Below, piece by piece: positions 54,001 to 64,000 of a stretch of DNA of 64,000 nucleotides. Made by a program: the position numbers and the translations under genes. The DNA is from Cinclus cinclus (lineage: Eukaryota > Chordata > Aves > Passeriformes > Cinclidae): the NCBI RefSeq assembly GCF_963662255.1, contig NC_085073.1, forward strand, positions 4,386,098 through 4,450,097, read 5' to 3'. Each line of letters starts with the position of its first letter. Positions within the stretch are counted from its first letter, which is position 1. The notes under the pieces were generated by a model. It ran no database searches and was not told the origin of the DNA. It saw only the letters and a list, made by a program, of their open reading frames with translations.

Positions 54001-57000
54001 CGTCGGGGTATTCTCCCCAAAAAAAAACCCCAGCTGGATTTACTCCCCCAAAAAAATCCCGATGGGATTTACTCCCCTGAAAAATTACAGCAGGACTTAC
54101 TCCCCCCCAAAAAAACCCCAGCAGGATTTGCTCCACTGAAAAATCCCAGTGGGATTTAGTCCCCAAAAACTAGAGCAGGATTTACTCTCCCAAAAAAATC
54201 ACAGTGGGCTCTAACCTCCCAAAAAAATCACAGTGGGATCTACTCTCCCAAAAAACTCCCGATGGGATTTACTCCCCTGAAAAATTACAGCAGGACTTAC
54301 TGCCCCCCAAAAAACCCAGCAGGATTTGCTCCACTGAAAAATCCCAGTGGGATTTACTGTCCCAAAAAATCACAGTGGGACTTAGCCCCCCCAAAAAACA
54401 GAGCAGGATTTACTCTCCAAAAAAAAAAAAAAAAACCCACAGTGGGATTTACTCCTCAAAAACTAGAGCAGGATTTACTCTCCCAAAAAAATCACAGTGG
54501 GATCTACTCTCCCCAAAAAAAAAAAAAAAAAAAATGCAGCAGGACTTCCTCCCCTGAAAAAATTACAGCAGGATTTACTCCACAAAAAAAAACAAAACAA
54601 AACAAAAAAAAAAAACAAAAAAAAACCACCCCAGCAGGATTTACTCCGTTAAAAATCCCAGTAAGATTTGGGCAAAAAACCAGAGCAGGATTTACTCTCC
54701 CCAAAAAGTCACAGTGGGATTTACTCTCCCCAAAAAATCACAGAGGGATTCACTCTCCCCCAAAAAAAAATTACAGAGGGATTTACTCTCCCCAAAAAAA
54801 AATTACAGAGGGATTTACTCTCCCCCAAAAAAAAATTACAGAGGGATTTACTCTCCCCCAAAAAATTACAGAGGGATTTACTCTCCCCCAAAAAATTACA
54901 GAGGGATTTACTCTCCCAAAAAAACATCACAGCAGATTTTGCTCTCCCCAGATATCACAGTGAGATCTACTTCCCCCCCCCCAAAAAAAAAATCACAGCA
55001 GGATTTACTCTTCCAAAAAAAACCCAGCAGGAAACAAGGCACATGGAGAGACATTTATCCACTGCCCCAGGGAAAAATGAGGAAGGAGGTGAGAGTTCCT
55101 TGGATCTGCTCTGTTCCCAGGGGTGGCACAGGAAAGCCAGGACAGCCTCGGGAACGTGGCTGCTCCTGCTGCCAAAGGGCTGTCCTTGGCTTCATCTGCT
55201 CTTCCAAATCTGTTCTCTGTGCTGCTTCCTCACTGTATAAACATGAACTGGGGGGAAAAAAAAAAAAAAAAAACAACAAACCCAACATTCTGTTGGCAGA
55301 TGTGGGCAGAGAAAAGCAGGTGACAGCACAGAGCTAAAAATAATAATAATAATAATAAAAAATGATAATAATAAAAAAAATCTTAATCGTGGAATGGGTT
55401 GGGAGTGACCTCAAAGCTCAGCCCTGTTATGGGCAGGGACATCTTTCACTATCCCAACCTGGCCTTGGAGACTTCCAGGGATGGGGCAGCCACTTCTCTG
55501 AGCAAGTTCACCTTCCTAGTGTGAAAAATGAGGTTTGCTCTTTTGGTAAAATTAAAAGTTTAATAAAGGACAATAGGAGACAAAGATAATAAAGCAAGAT
55601 TTAATGGCTGGCTTCTTAGCATTTAGCCAAGAGCACACTTGCTATTTTGCAAATAGCTTTTTACATTTATTTTTCATTGCATTAGTCTACAGCATATTCA
55701 TAAACAGTTATGCATATTTCAACTTTTCCTTAAACTAGTCTACATGTTCCAAGAACTGATTAGCATGGCTCTCTTTTGGGCCTGCATATTTTTTTTTGGC
55801 TGTGGTTTTAAGTCTGTTTTTATTATTACTTCCAGTCTGGGCTTTGGTTCGTAATTTTTACAGGTGCTGATGGTAGCAGGGGTTTTTTTTATCTTTTGTA
55901 TCTTTTATCTTTTATGTGTCTTTTGGTTGTTGTCCTAATCAAGTGGGCAGTTCAATTACTACAAGCATAACCATATCAAGCACTACTATCTATATCTTGA
56001 TAGCAAAGTTATTTTTAGCATTATACATATAGCATCTATTTTAATATTTGCCAAAAAGCCAATATTATAATATGTATTTATAACACTAGGGAAGAATTCC
56101 TCCCCAATTTTTCACTGTCTGCCAGCAGGAACAACTCCCCCATGCCCAATCCCTGAAAATCCCTGGACTCCCATTCCCAGCTGTAATAAATATATATTAT
56201 ATTATTGGCCTTTCACAAATATTAAAATGAGTGCTGTAAGTATAATGTTGGAAAATTTTACTGTATGAATATAGTTTCTTTTAGTTCTGCTGTTAACAAA
56301 ACTTAAAAACAGCAGCGTGATAAATACATGTTTTTTTCTTTGACTACAACATGTAAAAAATCTTTTGTTCATGTAACTAACTCAGAGAATGGTAAAAAAA
56401 AGATAATCAGGAAATTCTTCACATTCTTGGGTTATCCCGTGGGGATGAGGACAGGGGTGATGAACACCAGAACTCCAGGGAAGGAATTTATTGATCTCCT
56501 TTATCAGGGAGTGCACCGACAAGAAGGAGCCACAAGGAGAAATTTTAAAAAAATAAAATAAATTTTTTTTAAAAAAGTTGATTTACAGGTTGGGGGGGGG
56601 TGATTTTGAACAATGCATACAGCTCTATGAATACGCAACATGTCGATGCATTTAAAGAAGTATTTTCTGAGTTAGTGCGTGCTCTTGTCTGAACGCCAAG
56701 TTAAAACCTTTTGCTTTACTGTTCCTCTCTTACCAAACCTTTTAAAACCCACCAAGAAAGCGAACCTCGTTTTTCACACCTGCAAATCCGCGGACTCCCG
56801 TTCCCGAATCCCCCCCCCACCTGTGTATTCCACCTCCACATCCGCCAGAGCCTTCAGGGTGTTCTCGTAGGAGACCTCGCCTCTCTCCTGGGCTCCCACG
56901 CGGTCGTACACGAGCTTGGTGCTCTCGGTCAGCTCGGTGGCCATGGCCTCGATCTGCTCGGCCGTCAGGTCCCAGCGCAGCTGCCTGGCCACGAGCCGCG

Positions 57001-57749
57001 GGGTCTGGCTGTCCACGACATTCCCTGCGGGACAGCGCCGCGAGCTTCGGGGAGAGCGTTCCCGGGAGGAGCCCCCCGGCTGTTCTTCACTCTCCCGGGC
57101 ACCAGAAATCCTTCCCCGAAACCTGACTCCGTGCCCCGCTCGGGGATGAGGCCATGCGCTGCCCCGCGGGGCACAGAGGTGACTTGGGGGGCACAGGAGA
57201 CCCCGGCCGCCCTGAGGGGCTCCTGCCTTCCCCGGTCCCGTCCTGCCTTCCCCGGTCCCGTCCTGCTCCCGGTCCCATCCTGCCTTCCCCGGCCCCGTCC
57301 TGCTGCCCCCGGTCCCGTCCTGCCTTCCCCGGCCCCGTCCTGCCTTCCCCGGCCCCGTCCTGCCTTCCCCGGTCCCGTCCTGCCTTCCCCGGTCCCGTCC
57401 TGCTGCCCCCGGTCCCGTCCTGCCTTCCCCGGTCCCGTCCTGCCTTCCCCGGTCCTGTCCTGCTGCCCCCGGTCCCATCCTGCCTTCCCCGGTCCTGTCC
57501 TGCTCCCGGTCCCATCCTGCCTTTCCCAGCCCCGTCCTCCTGCCCCCGGTCCCGTCCTGCCTTCCCTGGTCCCCTCCTACCGCCCCTGGCCCCATCCCAC
57601 CACCGCCGGCCTCGTCCTGCCGCTCCCGGCTCCGTCCCGCTGTCCCCGGCCCGGTCCCGCTGTCCCCCGGCCTCGTCCCGCTGCCCGATCCCTCTCCCCT
57701 CCCTCCCTGCTCTCCCCATCCCGCCGCCGGTACCTGTCGGAGGGGCCAT
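48008..57749 (-). CDS. THOP1: Thimet oligopeptidase
   Basis: Cytosolic zinc metallopeptidase (M3 family) that trims short peptides, including neuropeptides and antigen fragments. Thirteen minus-strand exons in phase: 57749-57734, 57024-56821, 53181-53033, 52557-52450, 51688-51586, 51477-51317, 50294-50159, 50074-49708, 49493-49292, 49205-49019, 48765-48637, 48386-48250 and 48163-48008; 684 residues (human 689). The zinc motif HEFGH is at about 470-474, with the third-ligand helix in [12 protein letters not shown]. Other strong matches: [56 protein letters not shown] and [16 protein letters not shown]. The N-terminal exon codes only MAPPT plus one base. Head-to-head with SGTA, as in human. Introns carry several tandem arrays and CR1 pieces. 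Confidence 0.96.
50350..51304 (-). repeat. 40-bp minisatellite filling THOP1 intron 6
   Basis: Twenty-three copies at exact 40-base spacing, marked by GGTCACTCAC from 50381 to 51261. Variation is limited to AAATCCCAGA/AAATCCCAGG/AAATCCAGGA and GGTGCTCT/GGTGCCCT. It occupies over 90% of the 1,022-base intron (50295-51316). On the THOP1 sense strand each unit carries GTGAGT. Confidence 0.97.
52200..52442 (+). mobile_element. CR1 LINE 3' end (THOP1 intron 4)
   Basis: Plus-oriented CR1 tail: GGATATTAGGAAAAAAATTC, TGTCCAAGGCCAGCTTGGAG, GATGGGCTTTAAGGTCCC and terminal ATTCTGTG. It ends at 52442, leaving only seven intron bases before the exon 4 donor of THOP1 (minus strand). Confidence 0.88.
54000..55030. 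repeat. A-rich 30-35 bp tandem array in THOP1 intron 2
   Basis: Roughly thirty copies of a unit like GGATTTACTCTCCCC, an A run of 4 to 18, then ATTACAGA or ATCACAGT. The A-run length drives unit-length variation. Very regular at 54740-54920. Confidence 0.93.
55384..55520 (-). mobile_element. CR1 LINE fragment (THOP1 intron 2)
   Basis: Antisense CR1 3'-end words: GGAATGGGTTGGGAGTGACC, GGGCAGGGACATCTTTCACT and CCAACCTGGCCTTGGAG. Confidence 0.85.
55521..56740. mobile_element. AT-rich island, possible LTR-derived insertion
   Basis: A block of about 1.2 kb in THOP1 intron 2 that is far more AT-rich than anything else in the window. It holds TTTAATAAAGGACAATAGG and AATAAAGCAAGA (poly(A)-signal-like) near 55555-55600 and no intact ORF. 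Composition and these signals suggest a degenerate retroviral LTR or other transposon remnant. I cannot name the family or find clear terminal repeats. Confidence 0.35.
57225..57600. repeat. 20-bp C-rich minisatellite in THOP1 intron 1
   Basis: About eighteen copies of CTTCCCCGGTCCCGTCCTGC with CTGCCCCCGG and CTCCCGG variants. The THOP1 sense strand is G-rich (GGGACCGGGG). Confidence 0.95.
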
Positions 57750-58223
57750 GTCTGCGGTGCCGGGAGTGCCGAGAGGCCCCGCGCTGCTGACGAGGCCGGG
57801 AGGAAACCGGGCCGGCCCCACGCACCGAGCATGTGCCCCGACCGGAGAGGCGGGCGGGAGAGCGGGGCATGCTGGGAACGTGGAGGACCGGGCCGCTCCC
57901 GCCTCGCCCGCCGCGCATCAGGACCGGGGAGCGGGACCGGCTCATCCCCGCCGTGACCCCCAGAACCGGCCGGGAGCGGCCCCGGGGCGGACGCGGGGCG
58001 GGCGCGGAGCATCCCCGGATCCCGCCCGCCCGTTCCCATGGCAACGCCCCCGCGCGTTACCGTGACAACGCTACATCTCTATGGTCCCGGTAGGGGCGGG
58101 GCTTCCGCCATAGGCCACGCCCCTTCCCTGCTATAAGGAGGGGCGGGGCCGCAGCGGCGCCGGCGTGCGGCGGGCGTGGCGCATGCGTAGTGCGGGAGCG
58201 CGCCCGGCCCAGGCGAGTGTCCG
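57750..58223. promoter_or_regulatory. Bidirectional THOP1/SGTA promoter and SGTA exon 1
   Basis: CpG-rich interval between the THOP1 start codon and an excellent donor, TCCG/GTGAGC, at 58223/58224 on the plus strand, which is the likely end of the noncoding first exon of SGTA. Contains an NRF1-type palindrome GCGCATGCGT at 58179-58188 and a TATA-like plus GC-box element TATAAGGAGGGGCGGGG at 58132-58148. Head-to-head organisation is conserved with human. Confidence 0.75.
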
Positions 58224-60700
58224 GTGAGCGCGGGGGGACCGGGGGACACTGAGGGACACCGGGGGGCATCGGGACGGGGCCCCCGCCGGGATCGTTCCGC
58301 CTCCAGACCCGCTGCTGCCGGGCCATGCTTCTCGCCGGCAACCGCGGTGCCGGTCCGCCTGGGGACAGCGGCACCGGCCGGTACCGGGTGCACCGGGGCC
58401 TGGGAGGGGCGGGACCGGACGGGCTGTACCGGGAGCGGGCTGCGCTCCCCCGATAGGAATTCTCTGTCTCCCCCGATAGGAATTCTCTGTCTCCGGTCCT
58501 GCTGGTGCCAGGCTTAGGAGTCGCCAGCCCCGGTGCCGGTGAGGGCACCGGCGGTTTCCCGGGGCTGGGCCGGGGCTCCCCGGTTGCTCCCACCGGGGGA
58601 GGCTCCGGGCGGTGCTCCCGGGGCTTTGGGGAGCCAAAGGGGGAGCGGCGCCTTCCCCTCTCCGCCCGGCGGGGTCTGGGGGCTCAAACGGGGCCGGTGC
58701 TGTTGCGGTGCCTCTGGCCCGGTTCGGTTCTGTTGGAAATCGAGCTCGTTTCTCAATTAAAGGAGCCTGGGTGTGCTACAAACCCAATTAACGTGCGAGA
58801 GGGGCAGAGCTCAGCAGCGGCAGAGCTGGAGCCGCTTCCCCTCGGGAATTGCCGTGGGATCGCTGGGAATTCCCAGCCTCGGGTTGTGCTTTTTGGGGTC
58901 TCTCTGCTTTGGGGTTTCCTTCCCTTTTCCCTGCCAGGACAGGCTGGGACAGCCCTGGCTACCAGGGGCTACCAAATTCTTCCTGCTCTTGGCTTTAGTT
59001 CCAGGACCGAGCCGTGCTCGGGGAGCAGAAAAGTGGGAATTTTTTCCCGGTGAACTCCTGAGTGCTCCAGGAGTTTCATACCCTGGGGTGCTTCCCTTGG
59101 GGGGTTGTGCCAAGCAGAGGGTGAATCCAGACCTGGAGAATTCCTGAAGAATTATCAGAGGGTGAATCCAGACCTGGAGAATTCCTGAAGAATATCAAAG
59201 GGTCAATCCAGGTCTGGAGAATTCCTAAAGAATATCCAAGAGTGAATCCAGACCTGGAGCATTCCTGAAGAATTATCAGAGGGTGAATCCAGACCTGGAG
59301 AATTCCTGAAGAATTATCAGAGGGTGAATCCAGACCTGGAGCATTCCTGAAGAATATCAAAGGGTCAATCCAGGTCTGGAGAATTCCTAAAGAGTATCCA
59401 AGAGTGAATCCAGACCTGGAGAATTCCTAAAGAATATCAAAGGGTGAATCCAGGTCTGGAGAATTCCTGAAGAATATCAGGAAGCTTCTGGAATTCTTAC
59501 CCATCCTGGCCTCCTCAACACCTCCTTGATCCTCCAGAACTCACCCTGAGGGACAGCAGCAGCAAAACCCTTTGCCCTTCACTCTGCAAGTCCCCAATTT
59601 CTGTCTCTCCAGGTTATTTTTTTTGGAATCCCTTTACCCTTTGAACCCCTAATTTTTGTCTCTCCAGGTTTTTACTTTTTTTTTGAATCACTTTACCCTT
59701 TGAATCCCCAATTTCTGTCTCTCCAGGTTATTTTTTTTTGGAATCCCTTTACCCTTTGAACCCCCAATTTCTCTCTCTCCAGGTTATTTTTTTTTTGGAA
59801 TCCCTTTACCCTTTGAACCCCCAATTTCTGTCTCTCCAGGTTATTTTTTTTGGAATCCCTTTACCCTTTGAATCCCCAATTTCTGTCTCTCCAGGTTATT
59901 TTTTTTGGAATCCTTTACCCTTTGAACCCCTAATTTCTGTCTCTCCAGGTTTTTACTTTTTTTGGAATCCCTTTACCCTTTGAATCCCCAATTTCTGTCT
60001 CTCCAGGTTTTTACTTTTTTTTGGAATCCCTTTACCCTTTGGATCCCCAATTTCTGTCTCTCCAGGTAATTTTTTTGGAATCCCTTTACCCTTTGAACCC
60101 CTAATTTCTCTCTCTCCAGGCTTTAATTTTTTTTGGAATCCCTTTACCCTTTGAATCCCCAATTTCTGTCTCTCCAGGTTATTTTTTTTGGAATCCCTTT
60201 ACCCTTTGAACCCCTAATTTCTGTCTCTCCAGGTTTTTACTTTTTTTGGAATCCCTTTACCCTTTGAACCCCTAATTTCTGTCTCTCCAGGTTTTTACTT
60301 TTTTTGGAATCCCTTTACCCTTTGAACCCCCAATTTCTCTCTCTCCAGGTTAATTTTTTTTTGGAATCCCTTTACCCTTTGAACCCCTAATTTCTGTCTC
60401 TCCAGGTTTTTACTTTTTTTGGAATCCCTTTACCCTTTGAACCCCTAATTTCTGTCTCTCCAGGTTTTTACTTTTTTTGGAATCCCTTTACCCTTTGAAC
60501 CCCCAATTTCTCTCTCTCCAGGTTATTTTTTTTTTGGAATCCCTTTACCCTTTGAACCCCTAATTTCTGTCTCTCCAGGTTATTCTTTTTGGAATCCCTT
60601 TACCCTTTGAACCCCTAATTTCTGTCTCTCCAGGCTTTTACTTTTTTTTTGGAATCCCTTTACCCTTTGGATCCCCAATTTCTGTGTCTCCAGGTTATTT
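58224..60700 (+). other. SGTA: SGTA intron 1
   Basis: From the first-exon donor to the exon carrying the start codon. Left part is CpG island shore with two copies of CCCCGATAGGAATTCTCTGT at 58448-58493. Right part is filled by two tandem arrays. No other gene seen. Confidence 0.65.
59115..59485. repeat. 38-41 bp minisatellite in SGTA intron 1
   Basis: About nine copies of a unit containing GTGAATCCAGACCTGGAGAA and TTCCTGAAGAATATCA, with AGACCTGG/AGGTCTGG variants. Confidence 0.95.
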
Positions 60701-60712
60701 TTTTGGAAGCCA
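59588..60712 (+). repeat. 57-bp minisatellite containing a 3' splice site, SGTA intron 1
   Basis: Twenty copies of a unit reading GGAATCCCTTTACCCTTTGA, then ACCCCTAATTTCTGTCTCTC, then CAGGTT and a T run. Each copy has a long pyrimidine tract followed by CAG/G. The array stops 40 bases before the SGTA start codon, and its last CAG at about 60691-60693 is the best acceptor candidate for the first coding exon. Confidence 0.95.
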
Positions 60713-60752
60713 GGAGCAGTGGAGCCCGGCCCCTCGCAGCCTCTGTCCCAGC

Positions 60753-63700
60753 ATGGCAGACCAGAAGCGTCTGGCCTATTCCATCATCCAGTTCCTGCAC
60801 ACCCAACTCCAGAGTGGGAGCATGTCCCCAGATGCTCAGGAGAGTTTGGAAGGTGTGTGGGTGGATCTGGCTCTGTCACGACAAAATTTGGGAGAATTTG
60901 GGTGTTGTTTTCCTATTTGTTTTTTTTTTTTGTTTTTTTTGTTTTTTTTTTTTTTTTTTGCTCCCGGTGCTGAACCTTGCTGGAATTTTGGTGTGGATTT
61001 TTTTCCTTTTGGGAGTTACCCAGGGATGCTTGGTGGCTGGGCTGGTTTCTGATCTCTTCCAAGAGCAGCTTAGCTGGAGGCAGGGGTGTACCTGGGCTCC
61101 AAAGCCTCCCTGATCCCTGCTTGGGGACTTAGAGGCTTCATCCTCTGGGATGAAGAGCAGAGGAGGCAGAGCCAGGAGGGTTCTGTGGGGTGGGAAATGG
61201 GAATTCCCGTGGTTCCAGGGAAGCTTTTTGTGCTCCTTGGGTTGTTTTTTTTTTTTAATCTCTCCTCCTCCCCAAAATGCCATCCCCCAGTGTTTTTCCA
61301 GACCTTTCCAAAAGGCAAGGAGAGAACATGGATCTTTAATGGTCTCCTTAAGGAGCTTAAGGTTTAATCCTTGATCTGTGGGTTTGTCCTGGTGTGGAGT
61401 GGGGGGGACATTCCTTGGGGGGTGGCTGCTGGGAATGGGATATTTTGGGATGTCAGATACAGCAGGAGAGCTCTGGGAAACTCTCTTTCCCCTGGGAGCA
61501 GCTTCCCAAGCCTGTGGAGGAGGGAGGAGGTGGCTCAGGGTTCCCAGAGCCAGGGGAATGTCTGGATCTCTCCTTGGAATTCCGGGCTCATTTCCACATT
61601 CCCAGCTGTGGGAATGCTGCTGCATCCCCAGCCTGACTCATTTCCAACCCTCAGGAATCCCTGGGATTGGCTCCATCCAGGATATCCAGAGGAAAGCTTT
61701 GCCCAGCTCTGAGTTTTTGCAAAATCTGAGGATATGACCCAAAAATCCCATGTGGTGTGGAGAAAATATTGGGTTTTTTTCTTTCCCCCCCCCCCTTTTT
61801 TTTTTTTTTTGAGAGACGTGGGAGAAGGATGAATATAATAAATACATGAATATTTATTAATTAATGACCTGACTCTCCTTATCCAGTGGCCATCCAGTGC
61901 CTGGAAACAGCATTTGGGGTCTCCATGGAAGACCAAGGGCTGGCTGTGTCCCAGACCCTTCCCGAAATATTTGAAGCTGTGGCAGGGAAGGTGAGTTCCC
62001 TGCAATGTTCCCTTTTCCCTGAGCTCTGCTGGATTTTTCAGGAAGCTGCTGCTCCCTTCTGAGCCATGTGGGAGGGGAGGCAAGGTTTTGAGCTGGAAAA
62101 ATGAGAACTGTGGGAATTCTCATCTCAGCTTTTCTCTCTCCTTGGAAGGAGCTGGAGCACTCCAGAACGAACTCAGAGCCCGTCACCCCCTCAGAAGATG
62201 ACGTGGCTGAAGCTGAAAGACTCAAGACTGAAGGTCTGGAGCTGCTGGATAACGAGGGTTTGGTGCTAATTGGGAGGGCATCTTAATTCCCTGGCACCTG
62301 GGGAATGCTTGGAATTGGGGGAGGAAAAAGGGAGAATGTTTTCTATTTCTGCCTCTCGATCTGCTTGGGCTGCAGGAGTGTGGGGAGGTTTTGCTGCCAG
62401 GAATGTTGGATCAGTGGGATTTTTATCCCAGAAATGCTGTGGGGTGTGCAGCAGAGCATCCATCCATCCATCCTTCCTGTTCTGTGCATGGCTTTTTCCT
62501 GGGGGGAAAAAAAAGTGGGATGATTGTGGATGCAGCTTCCTCCTGAGCCAGCACCTGGGGTGATTTTTGGGATGCAGGATCAGGGATGCTGGAATTGCCA
62601 GCACAGCCTCACATTGACAAACCTCTCCCCTGTGCTATTCCCATGGATCCCAGGCCTTTGCTTTGATTTATCCCAGGGTTTTTTTGGTTTTTTTTTTTGT
62701 TTGTTTTTTTTCTCCACCCTCATTTCAGGAAACGACCAAATGAAGGCAGAAAACTTCGAGGCTGCCGTGTCTTTTTATGGAAAAGCCATCGAGTTAAACC
62801 CAGCCAATGCTGTTTATTTCTGCAACAGGTACTGAGCAGCTCCCCCAGCTGCCATCCAAGACTCCTGAATCCCATTTTTTGGGGGGGGGGGGGGGGGGGG
62901 GGTGAGTCCAAAAATCCTTTTTTTTTTTTTTTATTTTTTTTAATTTATTTAATCTTCCTGTGGACTTCTGGAGCAGTTCCTCACAGTTGTGCCATTGCTG
63001 GGATCTCTGGGTGGGATGTGGCTGTGGAAATGACCTTTATAAGGCACTTGGAGGTGTGAGGAATGCCAAGGAATTCTTCCATGCCCGATGGGATGTGTTG
63101 GGAATTCAGGGATGGAATGAGAGTTTAGGGGGCTTTGTGTGCAAAACCAGCTGTGGAAGGGGAGAGGTTTTGGTGTTCCTCGGGCAATTCTTGCATAAAA
63201 CCGACTTTGAACTTGAATCTGATTGAATTCCCTGGGTGTGGTGGGAGCTGGGATGCAGCTGGACAAAGGGAGGTGGATTTTGGGAATTGGTGCCTCCCTC
63301 TGTGGGAGCATCACCAGGGTTTGAGGCTGGTGCCTCTCAGAACTGGGAGGTCCAGCATAAAATCCAGTTTTAGTGTTAAAAAAAAGGAAAGAGACAAAAC
63401 AACCATAAAACCAAGTTTTCCCTCTTGGGGAAACGTTGAGGAATTGAGGGGTGAAGAAAATGAGAGGAATTTGAATCCTACAACATCACCAGGAGAAGTG
63501 AGAACCAGAATCTGCGTGGAGCTGCGATTTGGGATTCACCTTAAACCCCACCTCAAACCAACCCTCAGCTCAGCCTGGAGGGAACCAGGCCTGAATTCCC
63601 TGGGGATATTCCAGCTCTTCAGCATTCCCTACCTCCTGTTTTTTTTTTTTTTTTTTTTTTTGTTTGTTTGGTTTTTTTTTTCCCATTTTTCCAGAGCTGC

Positions 63701-63799
63701 TGCCTACAGCAAACTGGGGAATTACGCGGGAGCCGTGCGGGACTGCGAGCGCGCCATCGGCATCGACCCCGGCTACAGCAAAGCCTACGGCAGGATGGG
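60753..63799 (+). CDS. SGTA: SGTA, TPR co-chaperone (partial, cut by window end)
   Basis: Small glutamine-rich TPR protein alpha, a co-chaperone that receives tail-anchored and mislocalised membrane proteins and passes them to the BAG6/GET system. Exons in phase: 60753-60852, 61887-61990, 62149-62233, 62729-62828 and 63695-63799, continuing beyond the window. The N-terminal dimerisation and Get4/5-binding part is seen in [12 protein letters not shown] and [13 protein letters not shown] 1 is in [19 protein letters not shown] and [11 protein letters not shown] 2 in [13 protein letters not shown] and YSKAYGRMG. The Start Met precedes the conserved KRLAY. The third exon donor reads GTCTGG, weaker than usual. 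The third TPR and the Gln-rich C-terminus lie outside. Confidence 0.94.
62879..62902. repeat. Poly-G homopolymer (SGTA intron)
   Basis: About two dozen G in a row, followed by TGAGTCC. A similar G run is at 52840-52858 in THOP1 intron 3. Homopolymers of this length are error-prone in assemblies. Confidence 0.9.
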
Positions 63800-64000
63800 G
63801 TGAGCAGCAGCTCCCTGGGCCCAGCTCCCGCTTTTCCTGCTGCAATTTTGGATCCCTGAACAGCCCAGAACAGGAATTTCATCAACCTGTCCCACCAGGA
63901 AAAAATTCCTGCACTTATGGCTTTTTAGGGTGGAGAAAAATTCGAATTTTTCAATTTACGCCAAGTCGGTGGGGACAACAAATGGGTTAAAAAGGTGACC

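Noticed and set aside
56711..58065. Long frames on both strands near the THOP1/SGTA promoter
   Set aside because: Translation of the C-rich minisatellite and CpG island; only the THOP1 exons inside have homology.

Overview
The window is vertebrate nuclear DNA and almost certainly avian. The gene order belongs to the human 19p13.3 / chicken chromosome 28 neighbourhood. Introns are very short, GC is high, several introns contain avian-type CR1 LINE 3' ends, and minisatellites are dense, all typical of a bird microchromosome. Every gene was read by joining exons by eye at GT/AG boundaries, and reading phase was checked at each junction.

Layout, left to right: RPS15 (+, 141-2544); a gene-free GC-rich stretch; APC2 (+, 8078-17746); granzyme M GZMM (-, 19306-20956), convergent with APC2; an unrecognised TIR-domain ORF (-, 21301-21804); the C19orf25 orthologue (-, 21975-22378); REEP6 (-, 23449-27611), head-to-head with PCSK4 (+, 27900-34101); a CTDSPL2-like phosphatase-fold gene with an altered active site (-, 35063-36871); ADAMTSL5 (-, 37839-42188), head-to-head with a kinase-only PLK5 (+, 43358-46175); THOP1 (-, 48008-57749), head-to-head with SGTA (+, from 60753, cut by the window end).

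The genes do not form one pathway. They are housekeeping genes (RPS15, THOP1, SGTA) mixed with tissue-restricted ones: APC2 in neurons, PCSK4 in germ cells, REEP6 in the ER of photoreceptors and germ cells, GZMM in cytotoxic lymphocytes, ADAMTSL5 in extracellular matrix. Compared with human 19p13.3, the REEP6-PCSK4 pair is inverted, GZMM and a CTDSPL2-like gene are interleaved, and PLK5 is joined to THOP1/SGTA, which lie over a megabase away in human.

The points most worth a second look are: the orphan TIR gene beside C19orf25; the CTDSPL2-like protein whose catalytic Asp is Glu; a PLK5 that keeps its kinase and lacks polo boxes; and minisatellites that carry splice signals in the sense orientation, namely 3' splice sites in PLK5 intron 3 and SGTA intron 1 and 5' splice sites in THOP1 intron 6.
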